Part shown: piece after piece, positions 1 through 10,009 of the stretch
Layout: each line of letters begins with the position of its first letter
Numbering within the stretch: the first letter of the stretch is position 1
From: Scilla litardierei
Lineage: Eukaryota > Streptophyta > Magnoliopsida > Asparagales > Asparagaceae
Reading direction: 5' to 3'
Length of the DNA: 64,000 bases
Assembly: GCA_030789695.1 (NCBI GenBank)
Contig: CM061134.1
Location: forward strand, 66,439,486 to 66,503,485
The notes under the pieces: generated by a model
Database searches by the model: none
Told to the model about the DNA's origin: nothing
Seen by the model: the letters and a program-made list of their open reading frames with translations, nothing else
Position numbers and translations under genes: made by a program

Positions 1-1
1 G

Positions 2-637
2 TTCAGGTGTACGTGTGCAAGGGCTGTGACTGAAGGTTTGCTATGCACGCAAATTTTATATATCATGAAGCAAAAGTATGATATGCAAGCCATCCCTGAG
101 AGATATATTTTACACAGGTGGACTCTAAATGCAAGAAATAGCATCATGAGTCTTGGGGCCTCGTCGACTAGCACAGTACACGGAGTGCGTCTAACTCAAA
201 TTACTCCACTTCAAGCCTGTAGACTTCGTTCATCATTCGATAAAGTCGTGGAGGTGGTAACAAGAGATCCCCTTCTGTTTGATGTCGTCTTTGGGTGGGC
301 AAACAGTTTTTTGGACCAGCATAATATGACTAATAAAGCGCAAACTGCTTCTGAAGAGCCAAGAACACAGGTGGGGTCCAGTGCACCTATCAAACAAGAA
401 GTGGGAGTAAATGATGTCATTATGCATGATCCTGCAAAAGCTAGAACTAAAGGCCGACCACGAGTGGCGTCAAGGATTCCGTCTGGAATACAAGTCTCAC
501 AAGAACAAAGTCAAACAAGAACAAGGACTTGCAGTGTTTATGCAGAAAAGGGTCATGACATGAGAACTTGTCGTATGAGCACAGCTGGTAGAAAGAAGGT
601 ATATATGAGCACAGCTGGTTACTATTTTATATACTAG
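2..637 (+). pseudogene. FAR1/FHY3-related protein, C-terminal part, cut by window edge
   Basis: The reading frame is open from base 2, so the 5' part lies outside the window and no start codon is implied here. The first residues form the end of a SWIM zinc finger (C-x-C ... G-x-x-C), followed by IPERYILHRWTLNARN, a hallmark of FAR1/FHY3-related proteins, and then a basic C-terminal region with a knuckle-like CSVYAEKGHDMRTC. FAR1-type proteins are MULE-derived transposases or transcription factors acting in the nucleus. Two defects are visible: the SWIM histidine is Gln (CTQIL where the family has CxHIL), and the middle Cys of the C-terminal knuckle is Tyr. The tail contains a short duplication (MSTAG twice) and a possible donor site around 598, so the last residues may be intron read-through. 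The family is fairly certain; whether the gene is functional is doubtful. Confidence 0.7.
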
Positions 638-1175
638 TATAAATTATTTTAACATCATTGCTCCATAATCTCTGTAGGAAAAATCTTCGCCCGATGACTT
701 AATAAGGCTGTGATATGAAGGCCGACATTTTTATATCCTATAGGTAACAATTTTGTATCAGCTTGGAAGAAATATACTACATGCATCTATCACGGACATA
801 TCAGTGTAAATGGGTTGTAAGTAAACTGGTTCTCTTTAAAAATGGTCATCTGAAAACGGCAGCCTCCTATATTTTTAGTCCAAATGCAGCCATTGTGGAG
901 TTGAATTAATAGGGCTGGGGGTCCAAATTGAACATTAAAACACTAAGTCTTGGTTATAAGCCTATGAGGATGATGTATCATTCGAGACCTATATCAGATG
1001 CTGCGGATCTCATATCTTATAATTTCTCTGTTGCTGCAGAACCTGACAATTGTTAAGAAAATTAATGGGATTAAGGAGTAAGAAGCAGAAGCAGAAGAGC
1101 TGAAGAGAATGAAGATTCAAGAGAATGAGGCATGTAGCTGTCCGTGATGAGTAATGGTGGGTAATTGTATACAGT
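638..1175. other. Intergenic stretch with no gene recognised
   Basis: No convincing coding frame. The only structure seen is the segment at 830-1075, which is repeated at 3150-3390 and is listed separately. An acceptor-like ttgctgcag lies near 1033-1041. Confidence 0.5.
830..1075 (+). repeat. Direct repeat, copy 1 of an intron/exon-2-like segment
   Basis: About 245 bp that align with 3150-3390. Shared landmarks in order are a run reading aaatgcagc, a gtggag/gtggct stretch, tatgaggatgatg, tcattcgag, gatctcatatctt, and a pyrimidine-rich tract ending ttg(c/t)tgcag followed by acaattgttaag or ccaattgtcaag. In the second copy this segment lies directly downstream of a DUF674 first exon, so both copies may be intron plus second-exon remnants of two related genes. 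Confidence 0.55.
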
Positions 1176-1470
1176 TTAGCTCCGCGCGCACAACATTTAC
1201 AACTTTTACCAGTTGTGCGCGCTGAGCAAAACTTGGTAATTTTACAGGCTTCCTAATAAGCGCACACAACGTTCAATAATGTTACGGATGTGCGCGCTAA
1301 GTAGTATGGATAATTGTAAACAGTTAAGCTCCACGCGCACAACGGTTAATAACTTTGACAGTTATGCTCGTTGAGTAAATGTTAGTAATAGTAGACAGTT
1401 GTGCTCAGCTCGCACAATGTTCAATGCTGTTGCTGTTGGTGCGAGCTGAGTAATTGTGGGTACTTCAAGT
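1176..1470. repeat. Cluster of GC palindrome motifs (family P)
   Basis: Four or so imperfect palindromes in tandem, each pairing gcgcgcacaac with gttgtgcgcgctgagc or diverged versions (1183-1230, 1258-1300, 1330-1373, 1405-1455). The arms are about 15-17 bp with AT-rich spacers, and each pair is separated by gtaatt-type linkers. No coding content. Confidence 0.6.
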
Positions 1471-1620
1471 TAGCATCACACAATTTTATAATGTGATGCA
1501 ATTGCGCCAAATTTAATGACATTGTATTAAGATCTGTATTCCAACATGCTACAACATTTATGCATTCAAATGTACATAACACAACAAAGTAGAAACTACA
1601 TCTAAACATTTTGCAACATC
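1463..1620. repeat. Dispersed AT-rich repeat, family A core, copy 1
   Basis: Diagnostic runs: atgacattgtattaag, ctacaacatttatgcattc, aatgtacataacacaaca and aactacatctaaacatt. Near-identical runs recur at 7546-7750, 7747-7915, 12545-12690, 12742-12905 and 15548-15720, always on the same strand. It marks one end of a larger dispersed element whose other end resembles the promoter-like family B. Confidence 0.6.
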
Positions 1621-2160
1621 ATAGTTTTTGCCCGACTAAGCAATTAAAGCACTGGACTATACTAGGGATACATGGATTCCCACCATGAAAAAAATTTAAA
1701 CTTTGTTGCCATTTATGAGCTGCTCCATCAGCTGCATCAGCGTCACTTGCTTCTTTGTATCTTGGCCATCCGTCCCCCTGTCTGCGTTGAAGAAGAATCA
1801 GTGATGAACACATAACAAAGCATAATTAAGTAAAAATATTGTACGGGTAGACTTAGAATAAGATAGAACATTTGTTATCATCGATCAGTGATGTCTGCAA
1901 CTAAGTATCAAAGAACATATACAAGCAGTGAAGAAACGGGTGTGCATGGAAGGTGATAGCTTCAATGACGACAAACAGAACATATGAAGGAGCAAAGAAC
2001 ATCTTCGAATCAATATATATGTGATGTATTCAATCTCTGCATCACGTCACTAGACGCTAGTATATTGTCCATCTTTGAGTGTTGAGGACGTAGCAGTGAT
2101 GAAGGGAAAAATAGAATGTTGTAGAGAAAATATCATATAACTAGAATCAGATACAATAAG
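1621..2160 (-). other. Body of a family A/B dispersed element
   Basis: This stretch links the A core to the B segment. The run tagaacatttgttatcatc resembles 8205-8235, and cagatt-rich gaagatgt/tcctccttc stretches and the caaagatggacaatatac motif (minus strand) resemble 8430-8460 and 13320-13345. The only open frame (1619-1813, minus, 64 codons) has no recognisable domain and I do not call it a gene. Confidence 0.4.
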
Positions 2161-2164
2161 ATAG

Positions 2165-2300
2165 AATAATATCATCAAGAAGTGTAGTGGTTGACGAGGG
2201 CTTGTGGGAAGGGAAGCCATTTATAGACGACTTTGGTTGCCATTGGATGATGATGAGACTACAGTAAAGTTACTGGGAGGCAACACAAGAGACCCCGTGA
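2165..2300 (-). promoter_or_regulatory. Promoter-like dispersed segment, family B, inverted copy
   Basis: Read on the minus strand it gives a CT-rich stretch, then gtctataaatggcttccc, a good TATA box (near 2219-2226) and cacaagccctcgtcaacc. It is the inverse of the copies at 2560-2700 and 2708-2830. The three together make a divergent arrangement about 400 bp wide. Promoter activity is inferred from the TATA only. Confidence 0.45.
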
Positions 2301-2559
2301 GTCTACAGAAAATTGCTTGTGATTATACAGAAGAATGCCCGTGAATCTACAGCAGATTGATAGCAGCCAGTGTTGTTCCCAATAATGTATGACCGTGGTG
2401 GTGCGCATTGAGCAAACAAAATAGCTCAACGTGTACAACCGGCAAGAATATGGCCGTTGTGTGCGGAAAGCAAATAATTTTGGAAGATGTGCGTGATGAA
2501 TAAAATCTTATGTACATTCACGATCACTGCTTTGTAGACTCACGGGGTCTCTTCTGTAG
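2301..2559. repeat. Spacer with family P palindrome and a ctacag tract
   Basis: The run gaatctacagcagattgat (2343-2361) and ccaataatgtatgaccg (2378-2394) recur, diverged, at 8655-8715, 13612-13675, 37262-37310, 39990-40050, 42090-42150, 53145-53200, 55555-55610 and 58755-58805. One family P palindrome sits at 2400-2475. No gene is seen. Confidence 0.5.
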
Positions 2560-2830
2560 ACTCACGGGGTCTCTTCTGTTGACTCATCCTCATCCAAGGG
2601 CAGTCTAATTCGTCTATAAAATGGCTTCCCTACGCACAAGCCCTCTTCAACCTCTACACTTCGAGTGATGTTTATCAGTCATGAGGAAGGAGTAATGCTA
2701 CAATCGACTGTAGGCTCATCCTCATCCAAGGGCAGTCCAATTCGTCTATAAATGGCTTCTATACCCACAAATTATATTCAACCACAACACTTCGAGTGCT
2801 GTGAAAGGCATGAGAAAGAAGTAACCTTGC
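2560..2830 (+). promoter_or_regulatory. Tandem pair of family B promoter-like segments
   Basis: Two direct copies (about 2580-2700 and 2708-2830) share ctcatcctcatccaaggg, cagtc(t/c)aattcgtctata, tataaa(a)tggcttc, an acttcgagtg motif and a closing catgag(g/a)aag(g/a)agtaa. Each holds a TATA box; that of the second copy (about 2748-2756) lies some 175 bp before the DUF674 start codon and is the likely promoter of that exon. Related copies are at 8525-8640, 9470-9530 and 13440-13560 (minus) and 59600-59700 (plus). Confidence 0.5.
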
Positions 2831-2925
2831 TCAAATATTACTCTGACCATATCAAGCAACCCCCTCCCAAACAACCAGAGATCATAGCTTAAACAAACCA
2901 TCACCGGTTTGCTGCAGCAGTGAAG

Positions 2926-3090
2926 ATGGCCACCCAACTGAGGTTGAAGCTTTTCATAGACAAGAGGATGAAGAGAGTGTTGTTCGCTGAAGCTGGCAAA
3001 GATTTTGTCAATTTCCTCTTCAGCCTTTTGGCCATGCCTGTGGGCTCAGTCATCAAGCTCATCACCAAAGAAAAAGTGGCAGTGGTATGA
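2926..3090 (+). CDS. DUF674 family protein, first exon
   Basis: A short frame of 54 codons starting at the first ATG after a TATA box. The protein has the typical DUF674 N-terminus: a K-L-F-I-D-K-x-x-x-R-V-L-F-A-E-A-G-K-D-F-V core, then FLFSLLAMPVGSVIKLITKE. DUF674 proteins are plant-specific, normally several hundred residues long, and of unknown biochemical function. The frame stops at TGA 3088-3090, but a GT donor (gtatga) falls exactly before the stop after residue 53, so this is probably exon 1 of a spliced gene. An acceptor-like ttgttgcag occurs at 3340-3348, but the sequence after it does not look like the DUF674 continuation. It is probably a truncated or captured copy. Family assignment is good; functionality is not shown. 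Confidence 0.7.
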   Translation: MATQLRLKLFIDKRMKRVLFAEAGKDFVNFLFSLLAMPVGSVIKLITKEKVAVV

Positions 3091-3149
3091 AAAGCATTTA
3101 TGTAATGAAGCCCATCATTAAATGTGCTGAAAACTGAATCTCTTGAAAG

Positions 3150-3390
3150 CTGTATCTATGAAAAATGATTTATATGGTATTTTAGTTCAAAATGCAGCTA
3201 GTGTGGCTTTGAATTCCTAGGTCTGTGGGTACAAACTAAAACTTAATACCCAAAGTTTTAATTATGAGAGTATGAGGATGATGCCTATCATTCGAGAAAT
3301 CTATATGCTGCTGTCGATCTCATATCTTGTTATTTATTTGTTGCAGCAGGTCACGCCAATTGTCAAGAAATCATTCGATAAATTGTTTCC
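3150..3390 (+). repeat. Direct repeat, copy 2 of the segment at 830-1075
   Basis: Downstream of the DUF674 exon. It shares the ordered landmarks listed for copy 1, including the tgcag acceptor-like site. The frame that follows (3272-3520, plus) overlaps the 3' end of a real minus-strand gene and has no recognisable domain. Confidence 0.55.
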
Positions 3391-3453
3391 ATTGATCAAA
3401 AATATCTCCAAGTACAACGAACAAAAAGGAGAAACAAAAAGGGTTCGATCCAC

Positions 3454-4370
3454 CTATGATGCAGGAGCTCGCGAAGAGGCGTCCCCAGGCGATTCGTCTT
3501 CTCCCGAACCAGTAGGGTGACCAGGGACAACTGGAGGTCGGGGAAGCATTCTTCGGACCCGCGCCTCGAACGCTGCCAAACCATCCTGGAAGGACCTCTC
3601 GATCTGAGCAGCAAAAATGGCCGAGAACGCCCGTAATCCCTCACGGATAGACTCCGCGATCTTCAGAGCCAGGACATCCCCATAGTCCCTCTGGACCTCA
3701 GCTACGATCCGACCATGGGCCACTTCCCGCAGGTCGCCTATATCGGCCCAAAGAGCGCCTTTCGCCTTTCTATGCTCCTCCCAGGCAAGGGACAGTACAT
3801 CCTCAGCATACTTGGCCGAACTCTTGGCGACAGGCAGTGCCTCTGTCAAACATCCCACCTCCGAGGTGAGCTCTGCAACTCTCAGTTTGAACTGGTGGGC
3901 CTCCTTGGCTGATTGCTCAGTCGCCTCAGCCCTCAGGCGCTCCTGCGCCAAGGCCGGCTCAAGACCATCTACAGTAACCGGGGAAACCTGCAAGACCGAA
4001 GGGATGAATGTCGCCATCAACAAAACAGTCGTTGAATAAAAAAGGGTCCGACATGCTGGATATGCCATACCAGAGAGTCTGCCAGTTTCTCCCTGAAGGA
4101 GCGGTCACTCGGAAGGAAAGCTGGACCACTCTCACTCCTCTTCTTCTTCCCCTCGGGACCTTCAGACCACGAGTGAGAGCGTCTCTTCTTCTCCTCATTC
4201 CCGGTTAACACACGGGAACCCTGCTCGACGGTCGCCACGTCCCCCTCTCCGAGGTCGAGACCGGAGGGTGAATCAATCTGATTCGCCACGAAGGGCGAAG
4301 GTTCGGCCGTGCCCAAGGGCGGATGGTGAGGAACGTTAGGAAAGTCTTGACTGAAATCCCGACCCGCCAT
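3454..4370 (-). CDS. Intron-containing coiled-coil protein, intact (family G, copy G1)
   Basis: Two exons on the minus strand, 4370-4071 and 3987-3454, separated by an 83-bp intron (3988-4070) with donor CTG|GTATGG and acceptor CTTGCAG|GTTTCC; phase 0 on both sides, giving about 277 residues. I chose ATG 4370 (MAGRDFSQ) because the related gene at 5835 starts MAGGAYREF; an in-frame upstream ATG at 4406 exists. The N-terminal part is acidic and low-complexity with a basic KKRRSHSWSEG patch. The C-terminal part is an alanine- and glutamate-rich helix, probably coiled coil, ending in a Pro/Ser/Asp-rich tail. The two relatives at 5.8 and 23.1 kb keep the intron position. Such tails are familiar from plant retrotransposon gag-like and transposon-associated proteins, but I cannot name the family. 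No internal stops or shifts are seen, unlike its relatives. A TATA box lies upstream. Confidence 0.6.
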
Positions 4371-4435
4371 CTGAGCAAAAAAGATGAAAATCAGGGTAAC
4401 GAGCAATGGGTAAAGCAGAATTTAAAAGGAGAAAG

Positions 4436-4447
4436 GCTTTATACTGA
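4436..4447 (-). promoter_or_regulatory. TATA box of the intact coiled-coil gene
   Basis: On the minus strand this reads CAGTATAAAGCC, about 68 bp before the chosen start codon at 4370, a normal distance for a plant core promoter. Confidence 0.45.
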
Positions 4448-5834
4448 AGGTCCCTTCGAATCCAAGCCGTCAGTAGGGGACACGTGTCAAAGTCTCACAG
4501 AGGTGGCACTTCGAATCCCGATCCCCATGGGCGGGAGAATTCGTTCGACTGGCCTTCATTCAATGCGACCCGGTCCCCGGGATATCTGATAAGTACGAAC
4601 CCGTATCATGTATTCCCGAAGAGACGAGTGTTATTACGTAGAAAGAAAGAAAAGAAGAGAGTAGAAAGAAAACTGCAGGTACTACGCACTTTCTGGGAAG
4701 TACAAGTAAAACTCCATCACAGATAAAAACACTGAGAAAATAACACAATATTCCGTTTTTAATGATACATTGATACATCTTATACATACACCAACTTCTT
4801 CGTATTCACAACTCACTCGAAAAAAGAAGGGCAAAAGTACAAGTCTCTCATCATACATCAAATCATAACACTAATACTCTTGAGCTGGACTAATGGCACC
4901 GCCGGATGCAGTGGATGTTGTTATTCATTTCCCAAAACTGGAAAAAGTAAGAGAGATGAAATGTTTGAAGTGATAGAAAGACATTATTTTTTTTACGAAA
5001 TTAGAAAGCAATCATACTCCACAACGCATTTTTTGACACTTTGAATGTATGATGAGAGACTTGTACTAAAAAGGGAGAAGGTACAGGTTTGTGTGTATTA
5101 TTTGACACTTTGAATTGATATTTTTTGTATCTCAATGATTGAATGCACCTCAGTCATGACATACACTCTGCCTGTTGCATGTGTGGATCCATTGTTGTAC
5201 ACCTTGCCTGTTGCACGTGCACGCTTTCACATGTTCATAAGTATAGTTGTTACTTCCTTTACTACAGTAGATGTATATGCCATGACATACACTCTGCCTT
5301 CTCACATGCACCATTTCCAAACTTTATGTAAGGACTAGTTGTGACATGGAATTTCTTAACAATTATGCAACGGTGATACGGATAATAAATTTACCCGTTC
5401 ACATGTAAACATGGATGGGAAAAAAATTGTTATGTGCGATGAGCAATTGTGAGTTTTGAGTGGGCGTGTGCGGAGAGCAATTCTAGGGGTTGAGTCGTTT
5501 TGTGCGATTAGCAATTACCCCATGCCATTTCGGGCGCCGTACACTGGTATCAACATTGGCCTCCGTGATTCGTTCTCGATTAATAACGCGGATCGAGGCC
5601 GAATGATGGGTACTTTCATTTAATATGGCACGGCATTCGAAGCATCTAATTTGATTCAGGCCGCCAAAACCTTTCGCCTTCAGTTGATCTCAACCGTTGT
5701 TTTTGCCAAATTTCCGACACGTGTCGATCATCTTGTCCTATTCGTTCGCGTAATAAAAGAAATTGGGGGTGAAGCCTATGGCTTTTGCGCTCCGAAGAAA
5801 TCTCATCATCTTATTATTTCTTCCAGAAACAAAA
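4448..5834. other. Non-coding stretch
   Basis: No gene recognised. There is a 22-bp direct repeat catgacatacactctgcct(g/t) at about 5155-5176 and 5279-5300, and an isolated piece of the 34-bp gagcaatt.ctga array family at 5430-5520 (compare 28545 and 37470). Confidence 0.4.
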
Positions 5835-6845
5835 ATGGCAGGAGGAGCATACAGAGAGTTTACTTCAGCGATGGAGCGGGCCAATGAAGAAGGTCGTAAG
5901 AGGAAGAGGGATGAGGAGGAAGAGGAGGAAGAGGAGGAATCGGGGAACATCATGCTGGTGTTGGGGGGAGGCTGGATGCTCCTCAAATCAAGCTGCGTGG
6001 TCTTTGAAGGCGGCTCGTTATGATCCTCGAGTTGGGGGCGCATCGTCCTCCAGCACGCCACTCGACGGGTGGCCATACGAGGACATTGTTCCTCCGGTCC
6101 CTTCCGTCGGCCCCATATCTCCAGAGTTCGGCCACCTTCTGCAGTCGAACCGCATTGGGTCTGGCCATCATGGGGAGATTCAGGGGGAGACCTATCGGCC
6201 ACCGTACATCATGGGGACGGCCGAGTCGGCCCTCCTGGACTTTGGGACGGGGGCTCGTCTGGCGGAGAATATCACTCTACCAAGGGATGTCAATTTCCTG
6301 AATGGGGTCGACCTTGAGACGATGGCCAACTGCTTCGTTCGCAGTGTTCTTCAGGTTCGTTGCCAATGTGCCTTCCAAATTTTGCTTCCCCTTCTGGTTT
6401 TGCTGATTGTCGCCATTTGCAGGTGACCATTTTCGGGGCAGGTCTGCGCCGCAGGGCCTGCAAACTGATCGAGGGGCAGCACCGGGTGGCGGATGCCGAG
6501 AACGAGGCTTCTGAGCTCAGAGCTCAGGTGAAGAAGCTGCAGGAATATTTGGGGAAGATAATGGCCGTCAAGGGCAAGTCGGATTGGGCGGCCTCGGAGG
6601 CGAAATCTAGCCTCGCCACCGTGTCAAGCGCCAAGAAGCAGTCGGAAGATCAGTGGGGTAGAGAGCGATCTCAACTCTGAGCTGATCTTGAGGCATCGAG
6701 GAAGGAGGTTGCTGACCTTCAAGCCAAGCGTCTCGAGAAGGAGCAAGAGATCGACACTTTCAAAGCTCGGGCCACCGCCAAGATGGAAAGGGTGGCGAGA
6801 GCGATAAAGGACCTGTTTACAGCCGATGGTGCGTCGTCTTCCTAA
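5835..6845 (+). pseudogene. Coiled-coil protein gene, broken (family G, copy G2)
   Basis: The start MAGGAYREF at 5835 resembles MAGRDFSQ of the intact copy and is followed by a long Glu run. A second frame (to 6354) carries a conserved stretch, RLAENITLPRDVNF then DLETMANCFVRSVLQ. A 68-bp intron follows (6355-6422, CAG|GTTCGT ... TTTGCAG|GTG), phase 0, at the position seen in G1. The second exon is a long charged helix (GAGLRRRACKLIEGQHRVAD onward). Defects: a frame change somewhere between 5940 and 6030, and an in-frame TGA at 6678-6680 after RERSQL, beyond which the same frame continues as coiled coil to TAA 6843-6845. The TGA could be one C-to-T step from CGA. Function unknown; probably transposon-derived. 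Confidence 0.55.
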
Positions 6846-6954
6846 ATTTTGCGAATCGGTACTTTTGTAAGACTGCTCGCGAGCGAGTCATATGTAATTT
6901 TTCAGAATTTAATTAAGGGAATTTTTGCAACTGACGCTGAGTGAGAGCGTTTAC

Positions 6955-7040
6955 TTCCTCTCCCCCTGAATCCAGGTCGACACCCGGGAACCCTGTTGGA
7001 CGGCCGACACGGCCCCGTCACCGAGGACGAGACTGGTGGG
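6955..7040 (-). pseudogene. Inverted remnant of coiled-coil family G
   Basis: Read on the minus strand this encodes a stretch matching residues just before the basic patch of the intact gene: LGDGAVSAVQQGSRV here against LGEGDVATVEQGSRV there, both followed by a Thr. It is only about 28 codons and lies 110 bp after the plus-strand G2 pseudogene, in opposite orientation, so a rearrangement joined pieces of two copies. Confidence 0.55.
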
Positions 7041-7069
7041 AGAATGACCTTCCGTATATGATCGCGATG

Positions 7070-7510
7070 AGTAATTGTGTGTACTGTGTAATTGTATACA
7101 ATTTAGCTCCGAGCATACAACGGATTGTTAAATAACACCGTTGTGCGCGATGAGCAAAACTCGGCAATTGTAAAAAGTGTTGCTTAGCGCTAACAATGTT
7201 CATTTCTGTTGCAAGTTGTGCACGCTGAGCAATTATGTGGGATGATTAATTAGTGTCCAGGGGTAAATGGAAGCTGGTATAAACAAAAGTAGCACTTCTA
7301 CTAAATAAAAGTCAACAGACGATTTCTCGGGAATATACAAAATAATCTTGTACCTCGGGTATTTATTGTATATATTACACATGTTGTTCCCAATAATGAT
7401 CCACTGACGTGCTGAGCAATGCGCAAAATTGTTGGCCTCGATCAAAATTTCTAAACGCGCACAACATTTAGGCTGTTTGCCAGTTGTGCGCGCTGTGTAA
7501 ATGTAATGTA
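7070..7510. repeat. Cluster of family P palindromes
   Basis: Palindromic pairs at about 7105-7155, 7185-7225 and 7450-7495, with arms such as gcgcacaac / gttgtgcgcgctgtg. No coding content. Confidence 0.5.
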
Positions 7511-7545
7511 TATTACTTTCACTAATTTTTCCCATTAAATTTCAT

Positions 7546-7915
7546 TGTTGGAATTTGATTTAAGTAAGTATCAATGTATATATCACCAATCACAAGTTTG
7601 TAATGGGCTGCAATTGTATCAAATTAAATGACATTGTATTAAGGTCTGAAGTCCAACATACTACAACATTTATGCATTCCAATGTACATAACACACCATC
7701 TCAAGTACATAACACAACATTTATGCATTCCAATGTACATAACACATTCCAATTTCATTGTTGGAATTTGATTTAAGTAAGCATCAATGTATATATCACC
7801 AATCATAAGTTTGTAAAGGGCTGCAATTGTATCACATTAAATGACATTGTATTAAGGTCTGAATTCCAACATACTACAACATATATGCATTCCAGTGTAC
7901 ATAACACACCATCTC
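7546..7915. repeat. Two head-to-tail family A cores
   Basis: The sequence from ttggaatttgatttaagtaag to the acatttatgcattcca/aatgtacataacac end occurs twice (7550-7745 and 7750-7912), with an additional short duplication of the tail at 7700-7745. Copies differ by only a few bases, so the duplication is recent. Confidence 0.65.
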
Positions 7916-8155
7916 CGCCGTTCTCTTGTTCGCTCCATCTTCTGCTTTATACTTCTTTGCCTCAAGGAACATCCTTTCAATCTCCTCCTGGGTCAACCTG
8001 GCACTTATCGTTAGTGATAGTGATCTTATTTTTCTGCACACGTCTTTTCCTCTGCAGAGGCATTCAAGATACCATCGGCATCTATCTCAAAGCAAACAAT
8101 GACACTTCGAACACCCTTGGGAGCGGGAGGAATACCATCAAGTACAAACTCCCCT
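7914..8155 (-). pseudogene. HSP70 gene fragment captured inside a repeat element
   Basis: On the minus strand, starting after an acceptor-like CCTAG, the translation runs [14 protein letters not shown], then [19 protein letters not shown], then (after a frame change) [10 protein letters not shown], then (after another) LTQEEIERMFLEAKKYKAED. This is the end of the HSP70 substrate-binding beta domain and the start of the helical lid, in the correct order. HSP70 is a cytosolic ATP-dependent chaperone of about 650 residues; only about 80 are here, with two frameshifts, no ATPase domain and no start. Family A core lies on one side and the family B element body on the other, so it is a captured, non-functional piece. 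Confidence 0.8.
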
Positions 8156-8524
8156 AGGAAAAGATATAATAAAAAAGTAAATATAATTAGACTTAGATAG
8201 ATATAAGATAGAACAATTGTTATCATCAAGCAGTTATGTATGCAATATATGAATCTGAACAGAACTTACGAAGGGTCAAAGAATATCTGCAAGTTGGGAT
8301 GGACGAGAATGAAGCTGTTATGGTTTGCAATGAAGATGAACAGATCAGGCGAAGAGGAGCAAAAGAACATCTTCGCCGCCAGATAAATGTGATGAATTCA
8401 ATTTCTGGATCACGACACTTGTCGCTAGTATATTGGCCATCTTTGTGTGTTGTAGACGACGCACTCATGAACAACAAAAAAATACAAGTTTGAATAAAAA
8501 ATAATGTATAAGTAGAATCAGAGA
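8156..8524 (-). other. Family A/B element body
   Basis: Resembles 1810-2110 (agatagaaca.ttgttatcatc, the gaagatgttct stretch and the cacaaagatgg..aatatac run on the minus strand). The minus-strand frame 8226-8693 shares a short DGQYTSD-like stretch with the other copy, but it is interrupted there, so I do not call a gene. Confidence 0.4.
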
Positions 8525-8640
8525 GAATCAGATAAAGGTCATCACCTAGGGTAGTGGTTGATGAGGTCTGGTGGATATGGAAACTATATACAGACGAGTT
8601 GGACTGACCATGTACGAGGATGGAAACACCGTAGAGTAAC
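8525..8640 (-). promoter_or_regulatory. Promoter-like family B segment, minus copy
   Basis: The reverse complement gives the family B order: catcctcgtacatgg, ccaactcgtctgtatat, then cagacctcatcaaccac. The TATA-like block is diverged (tatata in place of tataaat). Confidence 0.4.
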
Positions 8641-9530
8641 TGTTCGTGCTCATGCATATATAGCAGATGGATACCAGCCAGATGTTGTTCCAAATAGTAT
8701 TTTACTGCGGTGGTGTGCTAAGAGAAAAATTGCTTGAAGGTATACCATTTTTTACTCAACGCGCACAATGGCAAAAAAAACATATGGTTTCGATTAGCAA
8801 AGAGCAAAATCTAAATACACTGATACTCCTGCGGTGCTTGTCCAAGTTTTTTCAAAAAAAACATACAGCATCATCTCAGAAGACAATAACCGTAAATCAC
8901 AGTATTGTAAATATTTTCGCTTAGCGCACACAAAGGTCGCTACTTTTGCTCGCAAGGTGGGCTGATTAACTATGAAAATGGAATACAGTTTTACTCATAC
9001 GACAAGTTCTCATGCCATGACCTTGTCTCCTGAGGATATTGCAGTTATGAGCAGCTCCAATAGAGATTCTTCACATTTTTGCACTGGTATGAAATTCAAT
9101 AATGGCAATCGTAAGAAATTCTTCTGAGCATGGAGAGAAATGAGGAAGCACAGTTTCGGAGAAGATTGCGCAGTTTGAGAGCTGATACCTTGATGGCACC
9201 TTCAGGCTGATGGCAAAGTGAAGCATTTGAAAACATCGTGTGTTTCTTCTGAAGGAGCCAACACCATCTTTGATGCCATCTGAAGGAGCAGACTCCATAT
9301 TTGATGCCCAGATAAATGTGACGAATTCAATTTTAGCATCACGGCAATTGCCGCAAGTTTATTGGCTGGCCATCTTTGTGTGTCGTAGACGAAGCATTCA
9401 TTAGTAAGAACAAAAATTTAGCATGTAAAAGAAAAAATATTGTATAGGTAGAACCATATAGAACACTATCGTCGAGAGGAGTAGTGCTTGACGATGTCTA
9501 GAGGGAAGTGAATAACTTTATATAGACAAA
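8641..9530. other. Repeat-derived stretch, no gene
   Basis: It contains the ctacag/ccaaatagt tract (8655-8715), degraded family P motifs at 8755-8800 and 8920-8965, a frame at 9071-9298 (minus) without a recognisable domain, and another partial family B segment at 9470-9530 that is cut by the Helitron-like end at 9531. Confidence 0.4.
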
Positions 9531-9553
9531 CTAGAAAATACCCCGTGCACGGG
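9531..9553 (-). mobile_element. Helitron-like 3' terminus (minus strand)
   Basis: On the minus strand the sequence reads a perfect 12-bp palindrome CCCGTGCACGGG, seven bases, then CTAG followed by T. A short hairpin about 10 nt before a CTRR end inserted at an A/T dinucleotide is the known signature of a Helitron 3' end. The element would extend to higher coordinates. No RepHel protein is seen, so it would be non-autonomous. Confidence 0.45.
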
Positions 9554-10009
9554 TGCACATGCAAAAAAAATTCGAAGGGGTAAAAAACAATTCGAAGAAA
9601 CACTAAGTGGGAAAATGAGCAAGAGTGGGGGTGTGTGTTGGTAGTGTCCATGGGTAAATATGAGCAAGTGGGGGCTTTCTTGCAAAAGGAAAACGGTGTG
9701 ATGAGGTGGCCAAATCCCAACCACACTCTTACCAAGATTAAATCCTAGCCATCCTTCAATCAACCTCTTTATACATCATGCTGACATCATCTTGTCCCAG
9801 TCAGCCCTAGTTGGACTGGGTATGGTCCGCATGGATGAGGCTGAGACTACAGTTGGGTTACTGTGGGCTACAGAAATTGCCTCTAACAAAATTGATTGCA
9901 TCTAAGAAAATTGCTCAACTCGCAAAACGGGTAAAAATATGGCAGTTGTGCGAGTTGAGCAAATTATTTATGTTTATACAATATTACTCATAATTCCATT
10001 TATAGCGAT
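9554..10009. other. Putative Helitron body and repeat debris
   Basis: No gene recognised. A partial family B segment is seen near 9820-9870, and one family P palindrome (caactcgcaaaacgg ... gttgtgcgagttgagc) at 9915-9962. Confidence 0.35.

Noticed and set aside
2746..2937. Minus-strand frame overlapping the DUF674 exon
   Set aside because: Antisense shadow of a recognised exon and its promoter.
8236..8493. Plus-strand 85-codon frame
   Set aside because: Antisense to the repeat element body; no recognisable domain, and the other copies do not keep it.
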